57,195 bases of DNA from a virus. The DNA is taken from IMG/VR virus record IMGVR_UViG_3300017527_000961, positions 1-57,195 of that record; one strand, 5' to 3'. The notes under the pieces were generated by a model that saw only the letters and a list, made by a program, of their open reading frames with translations, ran no database searches and had not been told where the DNA came from. Every line of letters begins with the position of its first letter. Positions within the stretch are counted from its first letter, which is position 1. The position numbers and the translations under genes are program-made. This document shows positions 26,071 to 34,360 of this stretch, piece by piece.

Positions 26071-26612
26071 CCCTCTACACCACCCCTCAGCTTCCGCGCT
26101 AACCGACGCCGCTGACGATACCCCTTGCCACGATTCCGATCCCCAGGCAATACCACCGGCTCACTTACCGCACGCTCTATACTCCACCCTGACTTTACCC
26201 TGACCAATATCCGCATGTATAACGTCTCTACCTCCCGCTCACTACCTCCCTCTCCCACGATCTCTCGACATACCGCCTTCAATGACCGATCCCCATACCG
26301 ATGCTTCACCACCCCACCACGTACATTATGCGCCCCACCACGACCACGTACCACACCCGGAGCAAACTTCCGTAAATATCGACCCACTAACGTGTATAAC
26401 GCCTCACTGTGACCCGCCCCCACAAACCGCGCCGCCACATACCGATACCCACGTACACACTCCCCTACCTCCCGCCGAAATGACGCCTCATACTCCCCCA
26501 CCAACGCCTCCACTACTGTCCCATATCCCAACTCCTGCGCCGCATCCAACCACTCATCATATCGACGAATTTCCCCACACTCCAACTCCTGCACTTCCGT
26601 GTACTCTCGCAT
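26067..26612 (-). CDS. Putative DNA-binding protein with homing-endonuclease-type HTH
   Basis: The start ATG 26612 (MREYTEVQELECGEIRRYDE) has GGAGGT seven bases upstream; the frame is open to 26708. Near the C-terminus, SLKAVCREIVGEGGSEREVE, TLYMRILVRVKSGWSIERAV resembles the 'xLYxRIxxGWSIERALxxP' helix-turn-helix found beside AP2/HNH homing endonucleases. The final residues are basic (RQRRRLARKLRGG). It forms a two-gene operon with the zinc-finger protein. Together they could be a split DNA-binding pair left from a selfish element; that is inference. Confidence 0.5.
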   Translation of the reverse strand: MREYTEVQELECGEIRRYDEWLDAAQELGYGTVVEALVGEYEASFRREVGECVRGYRYVAARFVGAGHSEALYTLVGRYLRKFAPGVVRGRGGAHNVRGGVVKHRYGDRSLKAVCREIVGEGGSEREVETLYMRILVRVKSGWSIERAVSEPVVLPGDRNRGKGYRQRRRLARKLRGGVEG

Positions 26613-26665
26613 CTTAAATACCTCCATGTAAATATAGTAGATTACACCTGAACTGAAATAGACCT

Positions 26666-26838
26666 TTTCCTCATGAAACACAAAACCTCGGCGAGACTTC
26701 TTCCTCATGAAACCTAAAACCCAGTACCAAAGTAAACTTCTTTCCTGTGAAACCTAAACCCTTAAACCTCTTTCCCATGAAATACAAAATCCTGAACTGA
26801 AATAGACTTCTTTCCTATGAAACCTAAAACCCTGCCGA
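26666..26838. repeat. Five degenerate direct repeats, TTCTTTCCTATGAAACCTAA
   Basis: Copies of about 24 bp with consensus TTCTTTCCTATGAAACC then TAAAACC occur near 26666, 26700, 26740, 26770 and 26815, separated by 8-18 bp. A second string, CTGAACTGAAATAGAC, precedes the first and last copies. They lie upstream of the leftward gene at 26612, so they may bind a regulator. The spacers are too short and the repeats too degenerate for CRISPR. Confidence 0.6.
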
Positions 26839-26871
26839 GATTGTGGGGGGGAAGAGAACATAGCAGGGCTC

Positions 26872-26911
26872 AAAAAAATCCCTTCCCCCCGCATATTTCG
26901 TGCAGGGGGAA
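26872..26911 (-). terminator. Rho-independent terminator
   Basis: On the minus strand TTCCCCCTGCA pairs with TGCGGGGGGAA over 11 bases (one G-U) around a CGAAATA loop, then GGGA and TTTTTTT. It lies just after the stop at 26930. Confidence 0.85.
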
Positions 26912-26929
26912 AGATGACACCTGGATCTG

Positions 26930-27430
26930 TCAGAAGGTTAACCGCTCATGATTCTTCTGAGGTTTCGGTTTATCCGGAGTATAGTTCAGGATGCTGTCAA
27001 GCAACCTGACAGCATCATTGATCTGTTTTTTCTTGCTGTCCGGCATGACAAAACGCTCTTCCTGGGGAACGACTGCAAAAGTATCTTGACCAGAATCCTT
27101 GTCACGGTACACCACATAGGTCCGTTGAGTATTTTCTGCGAAGCGCACCCATGCAGCAAGATCGTAAAACCGATCACGCAAGGAATCCTTTGCTTTTTGC
27201 TGATCGTCCGGGAGCAGTTCAGAATACTCGAACAGATTGGACTTGATCAAGGTGAACACGCGATATACTGCTTGCTCCACGAGTACAAGGGTTTCATTCC
27301 AGAACTCGTCAACTTCTTCACGGTTTTTGAAATCCTTGAAAGATTTTGCGTACCCCTTGATCATCTCAATCGACATGGTCCCATTACTTCCCGACATTTT
27401 TGCATCGATTTGTTTTGCTACCTTTTCCAT
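26930..27430 (-). CDS. Hypothetical protein
   Basis: 166 residues starting after GAGGAAAACATC. Helical, charged, with DEFWNETLVLVEQAVYRVFT and a KPKPQKNH tail. No family is recognised. It ends at a strong terminator. A possible but poorly spaced promoter (TTGACA at 27699-27694, TATAAT at 27673-27668, 20-bp spacer) lies in the AT-rich 298-bp gap upstream, where I see no other gene on either strand. Confidence 0.6.
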   Translation of the reverse strand: MEKVAKQIDAKMSGSNGTMSIEMIKGYAKSFKDFKNREEVDEFWNETLVLVEQAVYRVFTLIKSNLFEYSELLPDDQQKAKDSLRDRFYDLAAWVRFAENTQRTYVVYRDKDSGQDTFAVVPQEERFVMPDSKKKQINDAVRLLDSILNYTPDKPKPQKNHERLTF

Positions 27431-27728
27431 GATGTTTTCCTCGCTTTTTTTGAAACGTTGTTAGTGATTTAATTTGTCTACAATTTGGGAGTTTATAAGG
27501 TTTCTCAAATCTCACAGATTTTAAAAGCTATGTTCTGTTTGTTCGTACCAGAATTTTTAATTTTCTGTACGTTGAACATATACGCTTACATGTTCCGCTT
27601 GACCGTTAGTCCCTTTCATTTCCCGGTCTATCTTTCTGACTATCAAAAGAACTTACTGACTATACTTATTATATTGATTCACCTTGTTACTTTTGTCAAG
27701 TTTTATTTTTGACAAAAGTCATTTTTTT

Positions 27729-27956
27729 TCAACCTGACAATATGACTTGCTCCCACGACAGCGTATTACACGTTTTTCGTATCGCTGCATTGAGTCCACA
27801 TGCAACATGTTTCAGCATGTACTTTGTCTTGACAATATTATTCTTGTCGTCAACCAACACGAACAGATGTTTTGTTATATCTCTGTTCATGACGTCAATC
27901 TCACAATCCCAGAGATTATTGATTCTCACTTTTTTTTGATGGGTAGTTAATATCAT
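27729..27956 (-). CDS. Small hypothetical protein
   Basis: 75 residues with AAGGAG eight bases before the ATG, 12 bp downstream of the next gene's stop, so it is the second gene of a two-gene leftward operon. Basic and Asn-rich (NNLWDCEIDVMNRDITKHLF). No family is recognised. Confidence 0.55.
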   Translation of the reverse strand: MILTTHQKKVRINNLWDCEIDVMNRDITKHLFVLVDDKNNIVKTKYMLKHVACGLNAAIRKTCNTLSWEQVILSG

Positions 27957-27968
27957 GTGTGTTTCTCC

Positions 27969-28337
27969 TTATGCTCTTGCGCTTCTTCTGCTTTTCATCT
28001 GTCCTGCTTGACTCAGGAGAGCAGAAAAAGAATCGCTCTCTGTAATTTCCTGTGCATCCTGTTGACGTTTTTCGCTGTCAATGCACCCGTCAACGTTGAG
28101 TTTCCATGTTCCGGTTTCTGCATCATACAGACTCAACTCTACTTCTGGGGTAGCTTTCTTTTCAATCTTGCGTACTTGGTTACATTTGCTCTTCCTATCC
28201 CCTCTGTTACGTCGTAAACGCATCATAGCAGCTTTTTCTGTAAGACTCTGCATATTGACGACTGCTTCCAATTCTGCGACGTCCTGAGCGTTTTTTTCTT
28301 CGTCTATTTCGATTCCTGCTATGATGCGCTTTTCCAT
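27969..28337 (-). CDS. Small hypothetical charged protein
   Basis: 122 residues with GGGAG upstream of ATG 28337. The sequence is alternating acidic and basic (KRIIAGIEIDEEKNAQDVAE, then LRRNRGDRKSKCNQVRKIEK), suggesting a nucleic-acid-linked role. It is the first gene leftward from the repeat-rich control region 28338-29262, so it may be an early regulator. No domain is recognised. Confidence 0.55.
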   Translation of the reverse strand: MEKRIIAGIEIDEEKNAQDVAELEAVVNMQSLTEKAAMMRLRRNRGDRKSKCNQVRKIEKKATPEVELSLYDAETGTWKLNVDGCIDSEKRQQDAQEITESDSFSALLSQAGQMKSRRSARA

Positions 28338-29262
28338 GTTTTTTTCTCCCGTTTAGTTAATGTTGGTTTATCTTGTTGCTTACACCATATATAATGCAGT
28401 ACCCATACCAACATTGACGTTTTTTGGGATATTTTTTTATTTTTCCCCCGAAAAACCTGGAAATGACTGCTACCAGGAGAATTATTTTTTCAAAAAAAGA
28501 TTTTAAGAGGAGTTTTGAAGGGTGTCAACAATGGTTACACCACCCGAAAAGCGACACTTTTTGTCAAGCACCCTTGCGAAAAACGTCAATATTTCGCAAT
28601 TTCAGCAAGATTTGAAAGATTTATAGACCTGAAATTGACTGCTACCAGGGGGAACCTGGGAAGGGTGACAAAATTTAGTTCCCCCAGGTGACACTTTTTG
28701 ACAAACGGACAAAAAGTGTCACTTTCCCCGAAAATATGTCATGACAACATGACACAGAATCCAGGTCAAAATCTGGGATTAACTGCTAATAAGGGGAACC
28801 TGGGACATTACAAGCAGTCACCATCTGTACTTGTGGGGATATGGTGACAGATGTTTACCGTGTCACTTCCTTTATCCAGTCAGATAGTGTCCACACGTTT
28901 ATTGATGTGTCGTTACCATGTGACACGTCAAATAATGTCCACACGTTCATTAGTTAGTATGCTTCATGTGACACGTCAAACAATGGGCACACGTTCATTA
29001 GGCAGCACATGCACTTGACAGCACAAATCGAAAACACACATTTGTTATCCGACAGATCAGATCATGCGCCAAACGAACGTTTGTGGCGTTTTGAAGTGGC
29101 AAGTACCCCTCTCTCTCCTTGTCCTTACTTCCCCCCTTTGTCTAATGAAAAGCACTTTTTTAACCTCTTTTTTCTGGACATTACTGGAAATATACACTAT
29201 ATAATATAATATATCTCACATTTGTGGATCTTGAGAAAAAAGTACCTTTTTACATTTTTTTC
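28338..29262. promoter_or_regulatory. Repeat-rich divergent control region, possible origin
   Basis: No credible gene lies in these 925 bp. They separate leftward genes (27729-28337) from the rightward early operon. Three families of repeats occur: CTGCTACCAGG(G)GGAACCTGGG-type at about 28466, 28638 and 28782; TGACACTTTTTG(A/T)CAA in both orientations at about 28550, 28688 and 28716; and a 47-bp tandem unit at 28887-29001. The stretch 29160-29260 is very AT-rich. The layout fits a phage regulatory switch or an iteron origin. Confidence 0.55.
28887..29001. repeat. 47-bp tandem repeats with CACACGTTCATT and GTGACACGTCAAA
   Basis: GTCCACACGTTTATT, GTCCACACGTTCATT and GGGCACACGTTCATT begin at about 28888, 28936 and 28984; ATGTGACACGTCAAA sits between them twice (about 28918 and 28966). 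Period is 47-48 bp, about four and a half helical turns. Confidence 0.7.
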
Positions 29263-29291
29263 TTGACATCCATGAATTTTTTTGCTAGAAT
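29263..29291 (+). promoter_or_regulatory. Early sigma70-type promoter
   Basis: TTGACA (29263-29268), 17-bp spacer, TAGAAT (29286-29291), preceded by GTACCTTTTTACATTTTTTTC. The upstream poly-T, and TTTTTGCTAGAAT at the -10, recur at the minus-strand promoter 47440-47468. It begins the rightward early operon. Confidence 0.85.
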
Positions 29292-29358
29292 CTTTTTGGA
29301 TTTAGAAAACCATTTCCACAACACTAACCGCTTTTCCTACTATAAGGAGGTTTACACC

Positions 29359-29748
29359 ATGTCACAACATAACACAGTTCTCGCCACACAACACGTCATT
29401 TCTGGCAACCACTACGAATATACTCCCGTTCATGCGGTTAGTGTGTATGACATTTCAGTCAAACACCTTCACGCCAAAACGTTAAATATGGATGAAATCA
29501 ATAGCAGACTCAACTACCTGCCGGAAAAAGAAGTCATCCTGAAAGACAGAGGTGTTTATTACACCGTCTCGTCAATTCAGATCAACACACAAGCATATAA
29601 TGATGGCGTTATCTGTGTCCGTGTAAAGATTTTTACCCGTCCATACACAACGAAAAAGTTATGCTTGTCAATGGTTAGTAGTCACGAAGCCACGTTGTAC
29701 GGACTCACAGATGGGGCACGTACAATTCTCAGTACACTCGCAGAATAA
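29359..29748 (+). CDS. Hypothetical early protein
   Basis: The start must be ATG 29359 (MSQHNTVLATQHVISGNHYE): it has AAGGAGG nine bases upstream, and the frame's earlier start at 29224 lies upstream of the promoter. 129 residues, beta-rich, with no recognised family. First gene of the early operon, so probably expressed early and strongly. Confidence 0.65.
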   Translation: MSQHNTVLATQHVISGNHYEYTPVHAVSVYDISVKHLHAKTLNMDEINSRLNYLPEKEVILKDRGVYYTVSSIQINTQAYNDGVICVRVKIFTRPYTTKKLCLSMVSSHEATLYGLTDGARTILSTLAE

Positions 29749-29781
29749 TCACAATCATTAACCAAAAAAAGGAGGCACATC

Positions 29782-30222
29782 ATGAAAGACAAACAAGAAG
29801 TCACAATCAAAGGACTAAAAACGTTTATGGGGATGGATCAATGCTCAGTATATCTGCGCGGAAAACGTGCGTTTTGCTACTCAGAAGATAGAAATAGTGG
29901 CGAAGGTAGTGTTGACATAATAAATCGTCACGCACACAAAGAAATTGAGGAATGGTGCAGTAATCAGCCACCTCGTGAGTCAGAATGGTCTAGCAATGGT
30001 ATTGAGTATTGTATTGTTTTTCTTATCAGCGAACTGGTTGATGATCTTAAAGTTGAAAGAAAGTTCAAACGTCTCTGCCGCACAAAAACATTGATCCGTC
30101 TGCCGGGTGATAAAAAAGAAACATACCGCCCGATCAATCGCAGGTTCACAAGTGAAGTTCATGCCGCAATTTTAGAAAAGTATCCTGGCGTAGAAATCAT
30201 TAACCTGCAATTCGCAAAATAA
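29782..30222 (+). CDS. Hypothetical early protein
   Basis: 146 residues behind AAAAAAAGGAGGCACATC, one of three nearly identical ribosome binding regions in this operon. It is basic in the middle (DDLKVERKFKRLCRTKTLIR) and has no recognised domain. It is followed by a stable hairpin at 30231-30267. Confidence 0.6.
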   Translation: MKDKQEVTIKGLKTFMGMDQCSVYLRGKRAFCYSEDRNSGEGSVDIINRHAHKEIEEWCSNQPPRESEWSSNGIEYCIVFLISELVDDLKVERKFKRLCRTKTLIRLPGDKKETYRPINRRFTSEVHAAILEKYPGVEIINLQFAK

Positions 30223-30230
30223 TTCCACAT

Positions 30231-30267
30231 GGCGCTGAAATGTTCACGCGGACATTTCAGCGTCGCC
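30231..30267 (+). promoter_or_regulatory. Intergenic hairpin with TTCACGCGG loop
   Basis: GCTGAAATGT (30234-30243) pairs with ACATTTCAGC (30252-30261), with outer GGCG/CGTCGCC pairing. No T-run follows, so it is not a standard terminator. The loop string TTCACGCGG is shared with the hairpin at 32318-32358. Confidence 0.6.
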
Positions 30268-30289
30268 ACATCCAAAAAAAGGAGAAATT

Positions 30290-32143
30290 ATGAGAAGTAA
30301 ACGGCGCAAACAACGAGATCCAAATATGCCGCATGGCGTGTTTGAAGCCAGATTTACAGGCAAAACCCCCTGCTGGATCTGTGGAAACATTATCTCAAAG
30401 AACCAGTGGGCAAAATTCGACTTCACCACTGGCGAGAAACGTGTCATTCATTATGACTGCGTTCCACAAGAAACAACGGCAGTCGGAAAACTTCCGGACT
30501 GGACACCGACCGACGAACAACACACAATCACTGATACGGCAGTTGAGTACATCAAAAAGTATGAAGATCAACATGTCGATGACGATCTATTTGGCACAAC
30601 TTCTGACCAGATGAGTCCGTTAAGTCTGGTGATCAAAGCATTGGCAGGAACCGGGAAAACATCAGTGCTAGAACTCACCATGAATACACTCACACTGGCA
30701 AAGATATTCCCAAATGACAAGCCATTCGCACAATACCTTGTATTTAATGCGGATAATGCGAATGAAGCGACAACACGGATTTCTCCACTCATTGCCACGT
30801 CATCAACAATCCATCGTTTTGGATTCCAACTCGTAAAACAACATTTCGGGCGTGACACCAGAAAAACAGCCGTTCCGAAAAAAATCCAGTACATGTATAA
30901 TGAGATTTTTACTGATATTCGAGCGCTTGAGTATGGCTCGAAGGAGTATAAAAAAGAGTCATTTAGAATGGCAATGATGTGGAAGCTTATCGACAAAATG
31001 AAAAACCTGTGCATCCGTCCAGGGGATGAGTTCTTTGCAAAAGCCAGTCAAGTTGCCGCATTCTTTGACGTTTCACTTCCACACGATGACACAACCTTTC
31101 TGGATGATTGTAACCGCTTATTTTTGGAATCTGTTAACGACACCAGCCAGTGTGATTACAGCGACATGCTGTATTTCCTTTGGTACTACGACATAGAGAT
31201 TACACTGCCATCCTGGATTCGTCTTGTCTGTATCGACGAATATCAGGACCAGAACCCTCTGAGAGTGTGGATCACAAAACAACTGGCAGACTTAATGGTC
31301 CATATGATTATCGTTGGTGACACATTTCAAGCCATTATGGGGTTTACTGGAGCGCTCACAGACGCAATGGATGAAGGTGCCAAAGCAATTGACCGTGGAA
31401 AGTTAATTTCTTTGCCACTCACAGTAAACCTGAGAACAAAAAACCTGCACGTTATCGAATATGTCAGAGACCGCTACATTCCACAATTAAAAGCACATCC
31501 TGACGCATTTCATGGTCTGCCAGTTCAGCAACATGGACCTGAAGAGTTCAATGCAATTATCAGATCGCTGCAGCCAGGTGACGCTGTGCTCAGTCGAACG
31601 AACGCACCAACCGTCAAAATCTACTTTGAGCTACTCAGGCTTGGAAAAGGTGCCATTATCAAAGGGCGTGAAGTTGCGGAAAATATCACTGGTCTGTTCA
31701 AGAATCTCGCCGCAACATATGACTGTCAAACAGCATGGGAATTCATTTCCGCCTCACACACGTGGGAAGAAAAATATTGCTCTGGCTCGTCAACAAACCG
31801 GATCTTCGTTCAGGATCAAGCAGAAACAATCCGCGCAATCTGTGAAGGCGTCCAGCCAGGAATGACACTCAACGAAATCCTCGACACGGTCAATGGAATG
31901 TTTAGCGACCTTGTGAACGGGACGCGGCACGCAATTATTACCTTGTCCTCAGCACACAAGGCAAAAGGTCTGGAGTGGAATCGCGTATTTACACTAACCA
32001 ATGTTGACCAGCGTGAAATGTTCCCACATCCAATGGTCACAACACCTGAACTTGTTACACAGGAATGGAATTTGTTGTATGCAGTGGCGTGTTTACGAGC
32101 GATCAATGAACTTCATTTCATTCAAATGGATGGTGCATTATGA
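30290..32143 (+). CDS. UvrD/Rep-like superfamily 1 DNA helicase
   Basis: 617 residues. Residues about 25-60 hold a four-ligand zinc-like module (CWICG ... HYDC). Helicase motifs follow in order: Walker A ALAGTGKTS (about 117), motif II CIDEYQDQNP (about 318), motif III VGDTFQAIMGFTGA (about 345), motif V TLSSAHKAKGLEWNRVF (about 550) and motif VI EWNLLYAVACLRAINEL (about 590), where the usual TR of 'VALTRA' is LR. It unwinds DNA using ATP in phage replication, recombination or repair. It lies in the early operon with RadC-like and ComM-like proteins. The start has AAAAAAAGGAG. A zinc module at the N-terminus is unusual. Confidence 0.9.
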   Translation: MRSKRRKQRDPNMPHGVFEARFTGKTPCWICGNIISKNQWAKFDFTTGEKRVIHYDCVPQETTAVGKLPDWTPTDEQHTITDTAVEYIKKYEDQHVDDDLFGTTSDQMSPLSLVIKALAGTGKTSVLELTMNTLTLAKIFPNDKPFAQYLVFNADNANEATTRISPLIATSSTIHRFGFQLVKQHFGRDTRKTAVPKKIQYMYNEIFTDIRALEYGSKEYKKESFRMAMMWKLIDKMKNLCIRPGDEFFAKASQVAAFFDVSLPHDDTTFLDDCNRLFLESVNDTSQCDYSDMLYFLWYYDIEITLPSWIRLVCIDEYQDQNPLRVWITKQLADLMVHMIIVGDTFQAIMGFTGALTDAMDEGAKAIDRGKLISLPLTVNLRTKNLHVIEYVRDRYIPQLKAHPDAFHGLPVQQHGPEEFNAIIRSLQPGDAVLSRTNAPTVKIYFELLRLGKGAIIKGREVAENITGLFKNLAATYDCQTAWEFISASHTWEEKYCSGSSTNRIFVQDQAETIRAICEGVQPGMTLNEILDTVNGMFSDLVNGTRHAIITLSSAHKAKGLEWNRVFTLTNVDQREMFPHPMVTTPELVTQEWNLLYAVACLRAINELHFIQMDGAL

Positions 32144-32310
32144 AATCACATACACGAAACTATGTAAATATTCTCTTTAAACGTGCATATATCCATATCG
32201 GACTGTCTATCGTGCCGCTTTGGATTTCGTTTACATCATACAATGTAAACGGATGGGATATGACAATATATGTGGCGTTTATCAGCGTCAACTTCGGAAT
32301 CGACAAATAA
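32140..32310 (+). CDS. Small hydrophobic protein
   Basis: 56 residues, overlapping the helicase stop as ATGA. The middle (AYIHIGLSIVPLWISF) is a possible single membrane segment, followed by a second moderately hydrophobic stretch (MTIYVAFISVNFGI). Function is unknown; a host-membrane effector is possible. Confidence 0.45.
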   Translation: MKSHTRNYVNILFKRAYIHIGLSIVPLWISFTSYNVNGWDMTIYVAFISVNFGIDK

Positions 32311-32317
32311 CCCCTAC

Positions 32318-32358
32318 GTGGCATGGATTTTTTCACGCGGTGAAATCTTCCATGCCAC
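32318..32358 (+). promoter_or_regulatory. Intergenic hairpin with TTCACGCGG loop
   Basis: GTGGCATGGA (32318-32327) pairs with TCCATGCCAC (32349-32358), and inside it TTTCAC (32331-32336) pairs with GTGAAA (32340-32345) around GCG. It lacks a T-run on the plus strand. It shares the loop string with 30231-30267. Confidence 0.6.
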
Positions 32359-32373
32359 CAACTATATAACATT

Positions 32374-32532
32374 ATGACGACATACAAAATTGTCAGGCAC
32401 TTCAAGAAATACGGGGAAAAAGCAAAAGTTATGAAACGTGGACTGACACTGGCAGAAGCTCAGACACATTGTAACGATCCAAAAACATCCAACAAACACG
32501 ACAACTGGTTTGACGGATACACAGAGGAATAA
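32374..32532 (+). CDS. Small conserved phage protein (GLTLxEAQxHCxDPxTS family)
   Basis: 52 residues beginning MTTYKIVRHFKKYGEKAKVM. The block RGLTLAEAQTHCNDPKTSN followed by WFDGYTEE at the C-terminus is the hallmark of a very common small protein in actinobacterial, firmicute and other phages, usually of 60-70 residues. Its function is unknown. It supports the phage assignment of this operon. Confidence 0.75.
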   Translation: MTTYKIVRHFKKYGEKAKVMKRGLTLAEAQTHCNDPKTSNKHDNWFDGYTEE

Positions 32533-32537
32533 ACAGT

Positions 32538-32720
32538 ATGACACTTACATCAGGAGAACAAGTCACGATTTACCAGGATCCGATCACATGTACAAAACCG
32601 GAAGGAACGGCATTTTTGATCGAACGACTCAAGCAGGATACTGACACAGAATATTGGCGCGTCCGATTTGTTCCAGATAATTTCAAAACAAGTCGCTGGA
32701 TTAACAAAAAACATCACTAA
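32538..32720 (+). CDS. Small conserved-looking phage protein
   Basis: 60 residues (MTLTSGEQVTIYQDPITCTK ... RWINKK). The 'VTIYxDPxTCxKPEGxAxLI' opening looks like a recurrent phage and plasmid protein whose role is not known. It lies six bases after the previous stop. No strong ribosome binding site is seen other than weak AACAGT, so coupling is likely. Confidence 0.6.
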   Translation: MTLTSGEQVTIYQDPITCTKPEGTAFLIERLKQDTDTEYWRVRFVPDNFKTSRWINKKHH

Positions 32721-32753
32721 CCAATGGCAGACATCCAAAAAAAGGAGCACACT

Positions 32754-33461
32754 ATGAACTATCAGGAACGACAAGAACTGGCGATGGTCGTCAAGGAACA
32801 AAAAATACAAGACCCGACAACCGTTGATTTTCTCGGCATGGTCCTCGGTTCTCAAAAGAAAGCACATACAATCATCAGAAAGTATAACAACAGTTTGCGT
32901 GACATCTATGCTGGCGCAGCACTCGGACAGCTTCACGGAATGTCAGGAATCACGTTTGAGGATGAAGCAAAAATCATGTCAGCCATCAACATGGGAAGAT
33001 CCTACTTCTCAGAACACAAAGATCGTGTCATCATCAGAAATGAATTTGACGCCATGCAGTATTTCTCATTTTTGCGGCAAGAAGAACGTGAGGTGATTGT
33101 GTTCGCAGCACTCGATATTAAAAGCACCATTATCGCACACAAGGTGTTGTTTACTGGCGGTCTTGGTGCCTGTCTCTGTGATGCAAGAGTTATATTGCGA
33201 TACCTGATTGAAAAACAGGGGTCCGCAACGATCATGGCACACAACCACCCATCAGGAGATCCGGAACCCAGTCAAGAGGATCTTCAGCTAACAAAACGAC
33301 TCGCCTGTGCAACAAAACTGGTAGGAATTGATTTTCTCGATCACATCATCGTAGGAAGTAACGGATCATTTTCATGCAAACAAACAACATACGCCAGATC
33401 ATATATCGAAGAAGGCATCAAGCAAGCAACCACGTTTATCAATGGAGGGCCATTATCATGA
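32754..33461 (+). CDS. radC: RadC-like JAB-domain protein
   Basis: 235 residues; the start is ATG 32754, after AAAAAAAGGAGCACAC, while the frame opens at 32724. The C-terminal half contains the JAB/MPN metal motif: a catalytic Glu in EREVIVFAALD, and HNHPSGDPEPSQEDLQLT, matching the RadC 'HNHPSGdPxPSxxD' signature, then LLDH-like FLDHIIVG. The N-terminal half is not recognised. RadC-type proteins occur in mobile elements and phages, often with antirestriction genes, and their biochemical activity is unsettled. The gene is followed with ATGA overlap by a ComM-like gene, so the two are probably made together. Confidence 0.87.
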   Translation: MNYQERQELAMVVKEQKIQDPTTVDFLGMVLGSQKKAHTIIRKYNNSLRDIYAGAALGQLHGMSGITFEDEAKIMSAINMGRSYFSEHKDRVIIRNEFDAMQYFSFLRQEEREVIVFAALDIKSTIIAHKVLFTGGLGACLCDARVILRYLIEKQGSATIMAHNHPSGDPEPSQEDLQLTKRLACATKLVGIDFLDHIIVGSNGSFSCKQTTYARSYIEEGIKQATTFINGGPLS

Positions 33462-34288
33462 CAACACAACAAATACTTGACCTATTACTCAGAGATCAAA
33501 GCATCTCAAAACCAGTCTATCAATCATTGAGCAAAATTGTCCGACAAGACGACATCAGACATATAGAGGGGTCTTGCGGCAAACACAAAAGTCTGACTCC
33601 GTTCAGTGTCCGCTTCGCAAGCGGAAAGATTCTCTGCCGTGCAAACGGGATTCACGAATATGCAAAAGAACTTGAGACAACACCAATTACGCCGCTAATC
33701 AAAACACCAATTACGCCACTGCAACGTCGATTCATGTCATATAACAACAACGCACACATCGACCGAGCACTCAGCATTGCAAAAAACGGTGAGTACTCCA
33801 TCCTATTTGTTGCACATCCGGACACTACAGAAGAAGAACGAGGAATTATTGTCACATTCGCCAAAGAACTCCTCGGACCAGATGCACGAGTCTGGCTTAC
33901 CACCGAGAAAGATATACAACCCTGGATGTGCAGAAATGCAGACATCACTACCGAAATCCTGCCGTTCTCAGAATACTTCCCTGAACGACAAGCTGCCTGG
34001 AAAGACTTTACAGACGCGATCAGTCTGGACTACCGCTCACCTGATCTGTTCACTGTCCTAGATATTGACAGTTGTCACCGGCTCCTCATGCTGGCAAAAC
34101 AACATCTGAACATTGATGGAATCGTAACAATCATCTGTAACGATACACTCCAGGCCACTCAAGAATTCAGTACCATTATTAATATAGCACGTACAATTGC
34201 TCAGATGGATGATATGACCACCATAAAACCGGAACATGTCGCTGAAGCAATCCAGTACAAATCAATCAGAGGACATCTGCCAAATTGA
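33458..34288 (+). CDS. ComM/Mg-chelatase-like AAA+ protein with degenerate P-loop
   Basis: 276 residues from ATG 33458, overlapping the RadC-like stop. The C-terminus FSTIINIARTIAQMDDMTTI, then KPEHVAEAIQYKSI, is the Mg-chelatase C-terminal lid found in ComM/YifB. The region HIDRALSIAKNGEYSILFVAHPDTTEEER aligns by position to 'xxRALEIAAAGGHxLLxxGPPGTGKS', but the Walker A glycines and lysine are gone. LPFSEY resembles the ComM 'LPEF' region. It may be a non-hydrolysing adaptor. There is a short internal repeat, TPITPLIKTPITPL. ComM normally aids branch migration in uptake or recombination. Confidence 0.65.
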   Translation: MTTQQILDLLLRDQSISKPVYQSLSKIVRQDDIRHIEGSCGKHKSLTPFSVRFASGKILCRANGIHEYAKELETTPITPLIKTPITPLQRRFMSYNNNAHIDRALSIAKNGEYSILFVAHPDTTEEERGIIVTFAKELLGPDARVWLTTEKDIQPWMCRNADITTEILPFSEYFPERQAAWKDFTDAISLDYRSPDLFTVLDIDSCHRLLMLAKQHLNIDGIVTIICNDTLQATQEFSTIINIARTIAQMDDMTTIKPEHVAEAIQYKSIRGHLPN

Positions 34289-34360
34289 GGCGGCAACATA
34301 TCAAAATCAACTAAATGGGGGGATCCCTTCTGAATCCCTCACACACATACAGGTGAACAC

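Noticed and set aside
25489-26617. Plus-strand Pro/His/Thr-rich frames
   Set aside because: They arise from the C-rich complement of two Arg-rich minus-strand genes.
26666-26838. CRISPR array
   Set aside because: Repeats are degenerate and gaps are only 8-18 bp; no cas genes nearby.
26948-27472. Plus-strand gene of 174 codons opposite 26930-27430
   Set aside because: No ribosome binding site, and the minus-strand frame has a good start and a strong terminator.
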